64,000 nucleotides of DNA. Origin: Ipomoea triloba. Lineage: Eukaryota > Streptophyta > Magnoliopsida > Solanales > Convolvulaceae. Positions within the stretch are counted from its first letter, which is position 1. The number at the start of each line of letters is the position of its first letter. A model generated the notes under the pieces. It was given only the letters and a program-made list of their open reading frames with translations, had not been told where the DNA came from and did no database searches. Where the stretch lies: positions 15,606,190 through 15,670,189 of the forward strand of contig NC_044927.1 of the NCBI RefSeq assembly GCF_003576645.1. Direction: 5' to 3'. The position numbers and the translations under genes were made by a program. Below are positions 1-10,360 of this stretch, piece after piece.

Positions 1-1143
1 GTGTGTTATGCCCATGTTAAGGTTGGGAAGTGTATATGTTATATGCATTGAGGTGTAAATGTGTCAAGTATGATACTTATGTGAAAAATGTGGAGTTGAA
101 GGTGTGGGATAGTTACACTTGAATTACCATTGTGAAAGGTTGTTAGTGTACTATCCAAATGTTTTGCAAAAGAAAAGGGGAATTTTTGGATTTGGTTAAA
201 AGGGGAATTAATTTCCGAGTATTGGAATTGACCCAAGTACGTCCAAAATATTTTCAATGCAAGAAAGGAAAGGGTGGAAAAATGTTTTCAAACCTTAGTT
301 CTAGTAAAAGTCGTGAAGGACCTTGTTAACCTACGGGATAAAGATGAGCTTAAAGTGCCTATCCCGCATGGTAGTTATGTGTATGATCATTCATACAATG
401 GGCGAAGTCTATTCGCCGGGTACTATATCACCCGGAAGGAAAAGGTACTCCTACGGGGGTGTGCACACTTAAGTATAGTCACTCTATGTTCGGGTAGGTG
501 TCGTTCTTATGAACCTAGTGAGGCTAGCTAGGAATCATTCCAACGCTCCTATAAGTCCAGGGGATCAGTATTAGACCGGGCGATGACCACTGAACCCGAG
601 TTCAACGATCCAAGTGGTCAAAAGTGGAGAAAGAACTCCAAAGGCCTCACACTTTCTATCTGGGACTAAGTGAAATTTTGAAATATGAATGTAGTTATGC
701 CGTAGCTACGGGAAGGAGAGATGTGACAAGTATTTAAGTACCCAAAGGTTGCGGGTGATCTCTCTCTTTGAAAAGTGAAAAGTGATGAGAATTTCCTTAT
801 GAGGGAAAGGTTTTTCAAATAAAGTGATTACGAGCAAAATGTGGGATTTATGTTTTCTAGTACTTACTAGTATGCTTAAATGTTTAACAATACGTTCTTT
901 GGGTAAGTAAATGATTATTAAATGACCTCGTCAAGAGGGAAAATGATTCGAGATGATATTGAATTTTGCTTATTGTGTATGCAAGTTGCTATTTATAACT
1001 GTTGCAGGTAGAACTTCTGCCGATGAGTAAGGTATAGGGTTTCCATGTAAAAATTTTTACAAAACCTTTATTTAGTTTTGAATAACCCGCGGATATCCTT
1101 ACTTAGCCGTCGCGCTAACTGCACTTCACTGTGTTCCTAACAG

Positions 1144-1581
1144 ATGCAATCTAGTGTCAGTTCCTGTAGCCCGGTGAATTCTAAAAGTTCACCGGAGTAT
1201 GCTTGTGAAGGCATGGACTACGACATGTACATACAGATGATGGAGGGTGAAGACCCATACGCACCTGGTTATGCTCCTGTAGTTCCCACTAATCCAGACA
1301 CTCCTGTGGCTCCGTCGGCCCCTTTTGTTTCTTGCCCTGTTATAGATGAGATCCAGGCTACTTATAGCTTTTACCCCATAGAGCCTTTAGATGGTAGCGA
1401 TCCCCTTGAGTTCATAGTGCACTACCCCTACCCTTGGGACCCTAGCCCTCGGGACGTTTGGGAGGAATGGTCGATGGTCATAACCACCTCTCAGTTTTTG
1501 GACCATATCACCTGGTATGAGGGGGAGTGGCACCTGGTTTGGGGAGAGTTCACCGGCCCCGTGTACCGTATGATGGACTAG
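1144..1581 (+). CDS. Unrecognised acidic 145-residue open frame
   Basis: I do not recognise this protein. It begins with a Ser-rich stretch, has a Pro-rich centre (about residues 40-60) and a Trp-, Asp- and Glu-rich C-terminal half with several aromatic clusters. There is no signal peptide or membrane segment. It starts right after an AACAG tract that could be a splice acceptor, and lies 184 bases left of the Ty3 insertion. Because the surroundings look like LTR sequence, it is more likely a retroelement-internal frame than a host gene. Coding status is unproven. Confidence 0.25.
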   Translation: MQSSVSSCSPVNSKSSPEYACEGMDYDMYIQMMEGEDPYAPGYAPVVPTNPDTPVAPSAPFVSCPVIDEIQATYSFYPIEPLDGSDPLEFIVHYPYPWDPSPRDVWEEWSMVITTSQFLDHITWYEGEWHLVWGEFTGPVYRMMD

Positions 1582-1760
1582 ATGTCGAGTCTTGGGAGTT
1601 TTTATGTACATACCTTTTTGTAACCTTAGTGATGGCTAAGCATGACTAGATGGGTCGTAGTTGAATCTTAATCTGTATTTTGGCCCGAGGGGCAAACTCA
1701 TGAATATATATATAAGTGCAAGGATGTATATATTGCCTAGTTAAGCTTTTTCAGCTGATA

Positions 1761-1765
1761 TGTAT
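1761..1765. repeat. Target-site duplication, left copy (TGTAT)
   Basis: TGTAT precedes the first base of the 5' LTR and is repeated immediately after the 3' LTR at 9,654-9,658. This is the 5-bp duplication expected of LTR retrotransposon integration and defines the element ends exactly. Confidence 0.85.
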
Positions 1766-2919
1766 TGATATATACTATTTTGTACAATAATTCACCCCTT
1801 ATTTTAGTTGTTTTGGTGCTTATTTTCTGTATCCTAGTGAAATTGGGAATTGTTTGTGTATTATATTGTCCAAGTGTTGAATTATCTACAAGGAACAACA
1901 AAGGAAGAATATTGGAACATTTTGGACAAGTTCTGGAAGAAAAGGGAATTACAAGGAAGAATACAACTGGGAAAAGAATTGGAAGTTGCCTAATGGGCCA
2001 AGGCCCAGCTACCTCCTTTATATTTGACATATTCTCTACAATTGGAGGAGGTTCCCTTACAGAGTTCTGAACCCTAGTTTTTAGTTTATATTTTCCCCAG
2101 CATAGTTTAGACTAGTTTTACATTAGATTATTTTATTTCAAGATTGGAATCAAAGATTGAAGATTGGATTTGTTCTTTATCAGTTAAGTTCTCTTTTTCC
2201 TTTATTACTTTCTTGCAATGTTTATGGTTATTAATTATTACTTTGTTTTGTTTACTCCCATCATGCGGGAGTAGTTCGTTTATGGGTTTGGATTAGGGAT
2301 CCATTGTTAATCTTGATGTTCAATTGGTAATTAATTGCATAAAGGGATTGAATCTTTTACCTAGGGTTTATGTTGATTTGGGGATTTCTTTCTACTTGTT
2401 ATTGATTGATGGCCATAATTAATTGCTAGTCTAGGAGAGGGATTCATTACAACGAAAGTTGGATGGAGACCTCGAGCCTTACCAATTTCAACCTAATTTT
2501 CCTGCTATGAAAGTAGAGGTAATTTTGGGGACTTACAATGCTTAGGTGTTTAAGGTTATAATTGATGCATCACGACAGTGGGGCAATTTTAGCCTAATTC
2601 TCTTATTGATTACGAAAGTAGCTGAGTAGAATTTTTTTGTGCATTGCCCATATATCCCTTGGTTAATTATTCTTTCCCTAATTCTGAGTTGTTTGGAACA
2701 TCAAGATTACAATCTCCCTAATCTGGCCCATACCTTTATCACATAGCTTTCACCTTAATCAATTGCTTTCTTTTATTCCACATCATTCAGTCTTTGTTAC
2801 TTGGATTCTATAAATTCATATACTCTAGTGCCTGGTAATTCACACAGTTTCGTGCCATAACACCAATCCTCAGCAGAACGACATTACACCCTTCTTACAC
2901 TCATCATTTGTGCTCATCA
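1766..2919 (+). repeat. 5' LTR of the Ty3-type element
   Basis: Begins TGATATATAC and ends CTCATCA, five bases before the primer site. It matches the 3' LTR at 8,534-9,653 along its whole length, with scattered substitutions. The 3' copy lacks about 34 bases that the 5' copy has near 2,600-2,635. The open frames inside both LTRs have no recognisable domain and are not annotated as genes. Confidence 0.9.
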
Positions 2920-2924
2920 CATTT

Positions 2925-2942
2925 TGGCGCCGTTGCCGGGGA
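2925..2942 (+). promoter_or_regulatory. Primer binding site, tRNA-Asp type
   Basis: TGGCGCCGTTGCCGGGGA lies five bases after the 5' LTR and is complementary to the 3' end of plant tRNA-Asp. This primer is standard for many plant Ty3 elements and marks where minus-strand DNA synthesis would start. Confidence 0.85.
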
Positions 2943-3122
2943 TTGGTTTATTTGGTTTTGATTGTGTGATTAATTTCTTACTAGCATTAGAGTTAGTGAA
3001 TTTTAGGAGATCAAGGTTTTTTTTTTATTCGAAAAAAAAAACAATTTTATTAGCACTAACCCATAACTAGTTCCTTCCAAGAGTGTTTGTGGTTGTGTTA
3101 GACAGCAGGTTACCCTCCTTTT

Positions 3123-6100
3123 ATGCACACTAGATCGAAAGGGAGCACGAATCTTCGTCCCTACGATCTAAATCTTGAGAGGAAGTTAAGGAGGGAGAAG
3201 AAGGTGTTACGTGATTGGCTTCGAGAGTTCCAGGACTTCGAAGTAGACATGGAGATCGGAGACAGTAGCAATACTAGGCAGTCAGCCCATACTGGTGCTA
3301 ACACACAACATCACCCGAGGCAGAGAGAGGCAGCTGGAGACAACCCTGGAGTTCGTGCTGAACCCCCAAATCCAAATGTTCAGAATCAGGCACAGAACTT
3401 CAGGGCTGATCCAAACCCAAATATCAATGTTGGGGGAGGATTGGGTGCTCAATTCATGCAGCAACAGCCTGTGTACCAGCAACCAGGCTATGGGGTTGGG
3501 ATGCAAAATCTTCTCCATCAGATGAATCCCAACCTGTTTCCGCAATTTGCCCAGCAGGTCCCACGAGTAGAACCAATGGCAGCCCATTTAGCTCCTGAGT
3601 TCACTGAAGAAGATTGCATTGTGTACCCAGGAATTGAAGCAAATAATTTTGAGTTGAAGACTCAGCTCATTCAGATGGTCCAGAATAATCAGTTTGGAGG
3701 ATCTCGGGTTGAGGACCCGAAAACCCACATAGTTCATTTTGATCGTATCTGCTAGACCATCAAGATGAATGGTGTTCCTAGTGAGGCCATCAAGCTGAGA
3801 CTGTTTCCTTTTTCCGTGAGAGATCAAGCACAGCGTTGGTTGAATTCCTTTCCAGCCAACCACTTCATTACATGGGAACAGCTCCACAAGGCTTTCATGC
3901 AGGAGTACTGTCCTCCTTCCAAAGTTGCCAAGTTAAAGAAGCAAATTCAGAATTTTCAGCAGTTTGGCAATGAGGATCTTCCTGAGGCTTGGACGAGATT
4001 TAAAGAATTGAGGAGGCAGTGCCCGAAGAATTTGATGACCCCAGGTGATTTTATGTCCTCATTCTATGAGGGATTGTCTAACCAGTCAAAGATTATTCTA
4101 GATACCTCATCCTTTGGGGGTGTTTTCATTGATATGAGACCAGTAGCTGGAGAGCAGTTGATTGAGAGGATCACCTCTAACAATACTTACTGGTACACTA
4201 AGGGGGATGATATACCCAAGAGAGAGAAAACAGCTGGGATGTTTGAAGTTGGAGAAAATATGGCCATGCAAGCTCAGCTGGACACTATACAACACATGCT
4301 AAAGCAGTTAGTATAGGGCCCTACTTAGAGTGTCCAGGCAGTTGCTCAGCCTCCACTAATTCCACAAAGTCCTTATGTTCCTAACCCCTATTCTGTGCCA
4401 CAGGTACCTCTTGTAGCCTGTTGTGCAACATGTGGTGGAAATCATGTAGCTCAGACATGTCCTTTGTTAGACTTCGGTAACCAAGTTCCTCAGCCTAATG
4501 TGGAGCAAGTTGATCTCATTGGTTATTCTAGACCACAAGGCCAGGGGCAAGGTTATGGGAGCTATCAGCAGCAAGGAAGGAATCGGGTTGTTCCCTCTTG
4601 GAACAATCAGGGAAATCAAGTGAGAAACAATCCACTAGGATTTCATGGTAACCAAGGGAATAGGGGTGAAAACCAAATCCTGTGGAGAAACAATCAGAAT
4701 TTTGGGCAGAATAACCAGAATGTACCTCAAGGGCAGTTCCAGCAAGGGAATCAGAATTTTGGGACCACTCAGGGTTAAGGTTCCTCTAGACCATCTCAGG
4801 ATGTTGATATACAGCTTCTCATGAACACTATGATGGCTCAATTTGGCAAGCTACAAGCAGAACATCTTCAGCTTTTTGGCAAACTGCAAGCAGAAATAGA
4901 TGGTCTCAAGGCTCAGCAACAAGGAGGAGGTAATCAGTTTTCTAATCAACCTTTATCTTCGAATGGTAGACTGCCAGCAAGCATAGAAAATCCAAGGTAC
5001 CAAGTGAATGCAATCACCACTAGAAGTGGATTAGCTCTGAAGGACCCCCCTTTTCCTTCGAATGATCCAGTGCCTGAGAAAGCTGATAAGAAGGATGAGG
5101 GTGTTCAGGTTGAGGATGTTCTTGATGATAGTGAGGAGGAGCCTGTGGTGCAGGGAGATAGTGTTAAGGAGAAAGTTCCTGAGAAGAATGAGAGTGCTCC
5201 ATGTAAGAAGCATGAAAGGAAGAACAAGAAGGAAGATGACTCGGTTATACCTTACAACCTGTTACCATATCCACAGAGGTTGTGGAAATCAAAGGAGTCT
5301 GATAGAGAGAGCAAGTTCTATAAGATGTTGGATAAGCTGGAGATCTCCATGCCTTTTGTTGAAGCAATCAGTCAGATTCCATCGTACAAGAAGTTTCTGA
5401 AGAATATTTTGGGTCAGATTCCATCGTACAAGAAGTTTCTGAAGAATATTTTGGGCAATAAGAAAAAGCCAGAGAAGAGTGCGGAGAATATTTTGGGCAA
5501 TAAGAAAAAGCCAGAGAAGAGTGCGGTGGTGGATTTGGGCAATAAGAAAAAGCCAGAGAAGAGTGCGGTGGTGGATCTGAGCGAAGGAGCCTTGACCTGT
5601 GCAGTTCTTCAACATAAACTTCCTCCTAAGCTGAAAGACCCAGGTAGTTTTTTCATCCCTTGCATCATTGGTGGATTTGTAGTTGGTGGTGCTCTGTGCG
5701 ATCTGGGTGCCAGTGTTAGTCTTATGCCATATTCTTTATGTAAGAGACTCAACCTGGGAACACCAAAGCCCACTTCTATGACCCTACAGATGGCGGATCG
5801 CTCCATAAAGCGTCCGGTGGGAGTTCTAGAGGATGTCCCGGTCATGATTGATCAGTATTTTATACCAGGGGATTTTGTTGTACTGGATATAGAGGAGGAT
5901 GCCAAGGTTACTATTATACTTGGTAGACCTTTTCTAGCTACTGCTGGTGCACTTATTGATGTGAGAAGAGGAAAACTAGTGAGGGAGGTGGCTGAGAACA
6001 AGATTGAGTTTGACATATTCAAAATGACGAAACACCAGCCCTCGTATGTTGATGAATGTTACTTGATAGAAGGGCTGGGTAATGGCATTGCTGAGAGTAA

Positions 6101-6278
6101 AAAGATTGAGTTAGGGGATTTTCATGATTCCCCTATTGATCCTGGATCCCCTGAACTGTCAAGTGTGCTGAAACAAAAGAAAAAGTTCTCTGGTTCTGGT
6201 GGTTTCTACAAAAGATGGATGAGGGAGCTGTCTAAGTTCAAAAGGCCACCGGATCGCGTGGTCCACAATCCTACCTGA
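3123..6278 (+). pseudogene. Ty3-type gag-protease, broken by three in-frame stops
   Basis: One reading frame runs through the region but is interrupted by TAG at 3,753, TAG at 4,314 and TAA at 4,776. Order: N-terminal region starting MHTRSKG; retrotransposon gag core (about 3,770-4,230, with LRLFPFSVRDQAQRWL); a Cys-His knuckle CATCGGNHVAQTC near 4,425; a Gln/Asn/Gly-rich linker; charged Lys/Glu-rich linker with 42-base tandem repeats; and an aspartic protease (about 5,640-5,990) with CDLGASVSLMP and the flap-side motif ILGRPFLATAGA. Gag would form the particle and the protease would mature it. The frame ends without continuing into RT or integrase. The third stop lies in the Gln/Asn-rich linker just after the knuckle; all three look like simple nonsense changes. 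Confidence 0.85.
5373..5582 (+). repeat. Five 42-base tandem units inside gag-protease
   Basis: Two near-identical units of one type (5,373-5,456, each starting CAGATTCCATCG) are followed by three units of a second type (5,457-5,582, each starting AATAAGAAAAAGCC). Each unit is 14 codons, so the frame is kept. The units encode a Lys-rich linker between the nucleocapsid-like part and the protease. Confidence 0.85.
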
Positions 6279-6609
6279 TATCCATGAGGTTGAGTCGAGC
6301 TGACGACATTAAACTTAGCGCTTCATGGGAGGCACCCCATGTTATCCTTTACTTTTTGCACTTTATTTTACTGCATTTTTCTTTTTATTTTAGTTCGGAG
6401 TATATTAGGGATTTTTCTTTGTTTATAGGGTGTTCTCTGGGGTTGTTTTGGTGTGAGATTTGCTTTCTTGTACCCTTGAGAGAGTTGGGAATGGTTAGAA
6501 TTGAAGAGGTTAGGCTTTAAAACATTTTAGAAGTGTTTTAGGGTATATTTTGGACTAACTTGCAGGTGAAACCGAACATGGGCGCGAAAAGAACAGAAGT
6601 GCGCAAAGA

Positions 6610-6918
6610 GGAGCCGGGATCACGGCCAGGCTCACGGCCGTGACCCCGGCCGTGATGCTGAGGCGTCGTTTTTCAGCGGAACAGCGCAAAGCAGGGCTCT
6701 GGGTCACGGGCTACATCCTGGCCGTGACCCAGGCCGTGACCCCACTCCAGAATTTCCAGTGTCTACAGGCCAAACGAGGGCTCTAGGTCACGGCCACCAT
6801 CCCGGCCGTGACCCTGCCCGTGATACTTCCCCAGAAATTCCAGTACCGAGAGCGTTTAGAGGGCTCTGGGTCACGGGCCACATCCCGGCCGTGACCCAGG
6901 CCGTGATACGAGGCCGTA
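6610..6918. repeat. GC-rich tandem array of about 83 bases built on GGCCGTGA
   Basis: About 3.7 units start near 6,610 and at 6,694, 6,778 and 6,861. Units 2-4 begin GGGCTCT(G/A)GGTCACGG, and each contains two or three inverted TCACGGCC/GGCCGTGA motifs able to form hairpins. The array is much richer in GC than its surroundings. It ends in an A-rich run at 6,926-6,955. Confidence 0.75.
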
Positions 6919-7184
6919 AGATTTGCAAAAAAAAAAAAAAAAAGTATAAAAAAAAATGTTATGTTTTCTAGTTCGTTTTTTCTAGTTCGTGAGGCCTTGT
7001 TTGTCCATCAGGGACGATGTCCAGTTTAAGTATGGGGGGGTACTATTTCTGATTAATTTTGGATGTAGTTTGCTTGAAGGACTCAATTTGCAACTAAAGG
7101 TAATGTGCTTTCCTTGTGTTGTGGCTGTGACCGCTTTACTTCCTGCTGGTTTGTGGTTTGGTTTTGGTGGTTCTTGTGCAACCT

Positions 7185-7428
7185 AGCTTGTCAGGGATGA
7201 TTCAAGGTTGAGCTTGTGTTTAATTCAGCTTGTCAGGGATGATTCAAGGTTGAGCTTGTGTTTAATTCAGTCTCTTGCGGATGATTCAAGGTTGAGCTTG
7301 TGTTTAATTCAGTCTCTTGCCAATAGTTGGGTGTTGAGCTTGTGTTTAATTCAGTCTCTTGCCAATAGTTGGGTTAACCTCTAACGTTTAATTCAGTCTC
7401 TTGCCAATAGTTGGGTTAACCTCTAACA
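7185..7428 (+). repeat. 42-base tandem array, 5.8 units
   Basis: Five full units start at 7,185, 7,227, 7,269, 7,311 and 7,353, with a partial sixth at 7,395. Each ends in TTTAATTC except the last. Two variants alternate gradually (GGATGATTCAAGG type, then CCAATAGTTGGG type), showing stepwise duplication. The region has no open frame. Confidence 0.9.
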
Positions 7429-8514
7429 TAAATGTTCCCCCTGTGTGTTATGCATTGCTAGTGAAGGCTTATGTGGGATTCCAGTGATATTTGTTCTGTC
7501 ATAGCTTGTCTCAGTGCTCTCATAGTGAAGTCTAGAATTTGCATGCTTTGAAGTGATTTAGGCCATTGTTGTTAGCCCAAGCCTTTAAACCTACCCTGTG
7601 TTACATTTATTTTCCCTAGCTGTCCCCTTTGAGCCTTGTTTTTGTTTAATAAGTGCAAAGGCACTTAGCCCCGTTCTTTATGTTGTTTTTCTTGTTAACC
7701 CATTATTTGACCCTTAGCCCTAAGCCATATATTTTCCATCCACCCTTAGAGAGAATGTAGCATTTGTTCTTTAATTTAGAGGAGATTTATCTTTTTGAGC
7801 TTATTCTTGATAGAGTTATTCCTGTTATCTTTGTTCTAGTGTGGGGGTGTGGTGAAGGAGTTGATTGGTTATTGTGAATTGAAGGAAAGAAATGGTTTGT
7901 TGGTTGAAAGAAAATTGAAAAGAAAAAGAAAAAAAAAGTGAAGAAAAAAAAGTTTGTGAAAAGAAAGAAAAAGAAGGATGAATAAAAGTGCTAATCAGGA
8001 TGAATAATTGTCTTCACCCCCACTAGTTTAGAATACTTTTGTCTTTCCAATTATGTTTTGCTCTTGTGATTCATATTTTCCATGTCTCTTCTAGGTTTAG
8101 TTGTGAATAGTTGTGAAATTCTCTCTCTTTTGTTTATTTTTCCATGCCCTTTCTTTGTTTAGCCACTCACCCTTAGCCCCATTACAAGCCAAATAAAGTC
8201 CTATTTGATCTTAGCATGCAGTTTTAGAGTGATCTATGTGAGTATGAAGGGCATGTCTATGGGAGTTCATCTTAAGCCAAGTCTTGCATAATCTTAACTG
8301 AGTACATGTGCATACAGGGTTTAATCTACCTAATTTCAGGTGCCCGGTTATTGGCCTGAGAGTGGAACTCACTTGTGATTCTGAGATGATTCTTGAAGCA
8401 GGTTAGGTTGTATGAGATGGTTGGTGGTATGTTTGGTTGTGCAGGGAGGAAGTGTGATCAGTTTCATTGCTTGGAAGGTGGATTGTCCTTGGTAATTGCT
8501 TGAGGACAAGCAAA

Positions 8515-8533
8515 AGTTCTAGTGTAGGGGAGT
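8515..8533 (+). promoter_or_regulatory. Polypurine tract before the 3' LTR
   Basis: TTCTAGTGTAGGGGAGT lies directly before the first base of the 3' LTR and is the expected plus-strand primer. Similar purine-rich G runs occur earlier in the element near 7,025 and 7,838. Confidence 0.65.
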
Positions 8534-9653
8534 TGATATATACTATTTTGTACAATAATTCACCCCTTATTTTAGTTGTTTTGGTGCTTATTTTCTGTAT
8601 CCTAGTGAAATTGGGAATTGTTTGTGTGTTATATTGTCCAAGTGCTGAATTATCTACAAGGAACAACAAAGGAAGAATATTGAAACATTTTGGACAAATT
8701 CTGGAAGAAAAGGGAATTACAAGGAAGAATACAACTGGGAAAAGAATTGGAAGTTGCCTAATGGGCCAAGGCCCAGCTACCTCCTTTATATTTGACATAT
8801 TCTCTACAATTGGAGGAGGTTCCCTTACAGAGTTCTGAACCCTAGTTTTTAGTTTATATTTTCCCCAGCATAGTTTAGACTAGTTTTACATTAGATTATT
8901 TTATTTCAAGATTGGAATCAAAGATTGAAGATTGGATTTGTTCTTTATCAGTTAAGTTCTCTTTTTCCTTTATTACTTTCTTGCAATGTTTATGGTTATT
9001 AATTATTGCTTTGTTTTGTTTACTCCCATCATGCGGGAGCAGTTCGTTTATGGGTTTGGATTAGGGATCCATTGTTAATCTTGATGTTCAATTGGTAATT
9101 AATTGCATAAAGGAATTGAATCTTTTACCTAGGGTTTATGTTGATTTGGGGATTTCTTTCTACTTGTTCTTGATTGATGGCCACAATTAATTGCTAGTCT
9201 AGGAGAGGGATTCATTACAACAAAAGTTGGATGGAGACCTCGAGCCTTACCAATTTCAACCTGATTTTCCTGCTATGAAAGTAGAGGTAATTTTGGGGGC
9301 TTACAATGCTTAGGTATTTAAGGTTATAATTGATGCATCACGACAGTGGGGCAATTTTAGCCTAATTCTTTTGTGCATTGCCCATATATCCCTTGGTTAA
9401 TTATTCTTTCCCTAATCCTGAGTTGTTTGGAACATCAAGATTACAATCTCCCTAATCTGGCCCATACCTTTATCACATAGCTTTCACCTTAATCAGTTGC
9501 TTTTTTTTATTCCACATCATTCAGTCTTTGTTACTTGGATTCTACAAATTCATATACTCTAGTGCCTGGTAATTCACACAGTTTCGTGCCATAACACCAA
9601 TCCTCAGCGGAACGACATTACACCCTTCTTACACTCATCATTTGTGCTCATCA
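8534..9653 (+). repeat. 3' LTR of the Ty3-type element
   Basis: Begins TGATATATAC and ends GCTCATCA, followed at once by the TGTAT target copy. It is about 34 bases shorter than the 5' LTR because of one internal deletion near 9,369, and otherwise differs by scattered single-base changes. Confidence 0.9.
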
Positions 9654-9818
9654 TGTATATAAGTGAGTAAGCAATTTTTGGGTGGTTGTTGTGGTTAGAA
9701 GAGTTTCTTTTAGCCTGTGCACCTAGAGTGAGGTTTATCACGGAATGATAGAACTCTCTCTCTAGGTGTGGCAGTAACTCCCTCGGATGTACGGGAAGGT
9801 AGGTCCGGGGTGTTACAG
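9654..9818 (+). mobile_element. Right end of the interrupted Ty3-type LTR region (tentative)
   Basis: Starts with the right TGTAT target copy (9,654-9,658) and ends in GGGTGTTACA, a terminus typical of Del/Tekay-type LTRs. The next base starts a Copia gag fragment, so this older LTR appears to have inserted into, or recombined with, the Copia element. No target duplication can be seen because the left end is outside the window. Confidence 0.4.
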
Positions 9819-10360
9819 TCACGATTCTTGAACGAGAGGGTTCCTGAGTTGGAGGAACATGATCCTCAATCCATGATGGCGGTTGGGTATTAGAAGGACT
9901 CGGACTTCCTTTGCCGCAAGTACATCTTGAATGGGTTGTACGATTCCCTTTACGATGTATATCGTAAAATTGGTACAGCAAAGGCGTTGCGGGAAGCTTT
10001 GGATCACAAGTACAAAAGCGAGGATGCTGGAGCAAAGAAATTTATTGTTGGCTGGTTTCTCGACTTTAAAATGGTTGATTCAAAGATCGTGCTAAGTCAA
10101 GTTGAAGATTTGCAATTGATCTTGGACGAAATCTGTGACGAGTGCATGGTGATTAGTGAAGCCTTTCAAGTGGCGTCCATAAACCACTTGCTGCCTCCAG
10201 GATGAAAGGACTTCAAGAACTACCTGAAGCACAAGTGAAAGGCGATGAGCCTGGAGGACCTGATCCAGCGACTCAAAGTTGAGGAGGGGAACAGGAAGAT
10301 TAATGGGAAAGGTCCTATTGTTGGTGGCGCTAAAGCCAACATGGTGGAGCACGATGGCGA
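9819..10360 (+). pseudogene. Copia element A: 5'-truncated gag
   Basis: Reads as a Copia gag in one frame with stops at 10,203 and 10,236. Recognisable stretches include LYDSLYDVY, TAKALREALDHKYK and SLEDLIQRLKVEE, typical of the gag polyprotein of Tnt1/Tork-like elements. The N-terminal part is missing because the region starts at the edge of the neighbouring LTR. Near 10,355 a single frameshift moves the coding frame into the nucleocapsid knuckle and pol. Confidence 0.75.

Larger units (their letters stand above)
1..1765 (+). mobile_element. Left part of an interrupted Ty3-type LTR region (tentative)
   Basis: No conserved protein domain is visible. With 9,654-9,818 this stretch forms one continuous sequence once the Ty3 element at 1,766-9,653 and one TGTAT target copy are removed. 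The combined sequence ends in GGTCCGGGGTGTTACA at 9,818, which resembles the 3' terminus of Del/Tekay-type chromovirus LTRs (known ends TGTAACACCCC and GGGTGTTACA). The matching LTR start is not in the window, so this would be the inner and right part of an LTR whose left end lies upstream. The family assignment is inferred from the terminus only. An open frame at 1,144-1,581 is listed separately. Confidence 0.4.
6279..8510 (+). other. Long non-coding 3' region of the Ty3-type element
   Basis: Follows the gag-protease stop. It opens with a sequence commonly found just after the integrase frame of related plant Ty3 elements, which suggests that RT, RNase H and integrase were lost by internal deletion. 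It then holds a GC-rich palindromic repeat array, a 42-base tandem array and two internal polypurine tracts, then a purine-rich AAGAAAAAG stretch near 7,910-7,985. No open frame with a recognisable domain is present. Confidence 0.6.
1766..9653 (+). mobile_element. Ty3-type LTR retrotransposon with gag-protease only
   Basis: Complete structural element: LTRs of 1,154 and 1,120 bp beginning TGATATATAC and ending CTCATCA, a TGTAT target duplication, a primer site complementary to tRNA-Asp, gag-protease, a long non-coding 3' region and a polypurine tract. No reverse transcriptase, RNase H or integrase is present between protease and 3' LTR, so it could move only with enzymes supplied in trans. 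The protease motif (DLGAS) and the sequence just after the coding region (GAGTCGAGCTGACGAC) resemble plant Athila/Tat-type Ty3 elements; this lineage assignment is inference. Three in-frame stops in gag and the LTR differences show it is now inactive. Confidence 0.85.

Noticed and set aside
1765..2070. 101-residue frame in the LTR (and its counterpart at 8,467-8,838)
   Set aside because: It lies wholly or mostly in the LTRs, has no domain, and its hydrophobic start reflects AT-rich LTR sequence.
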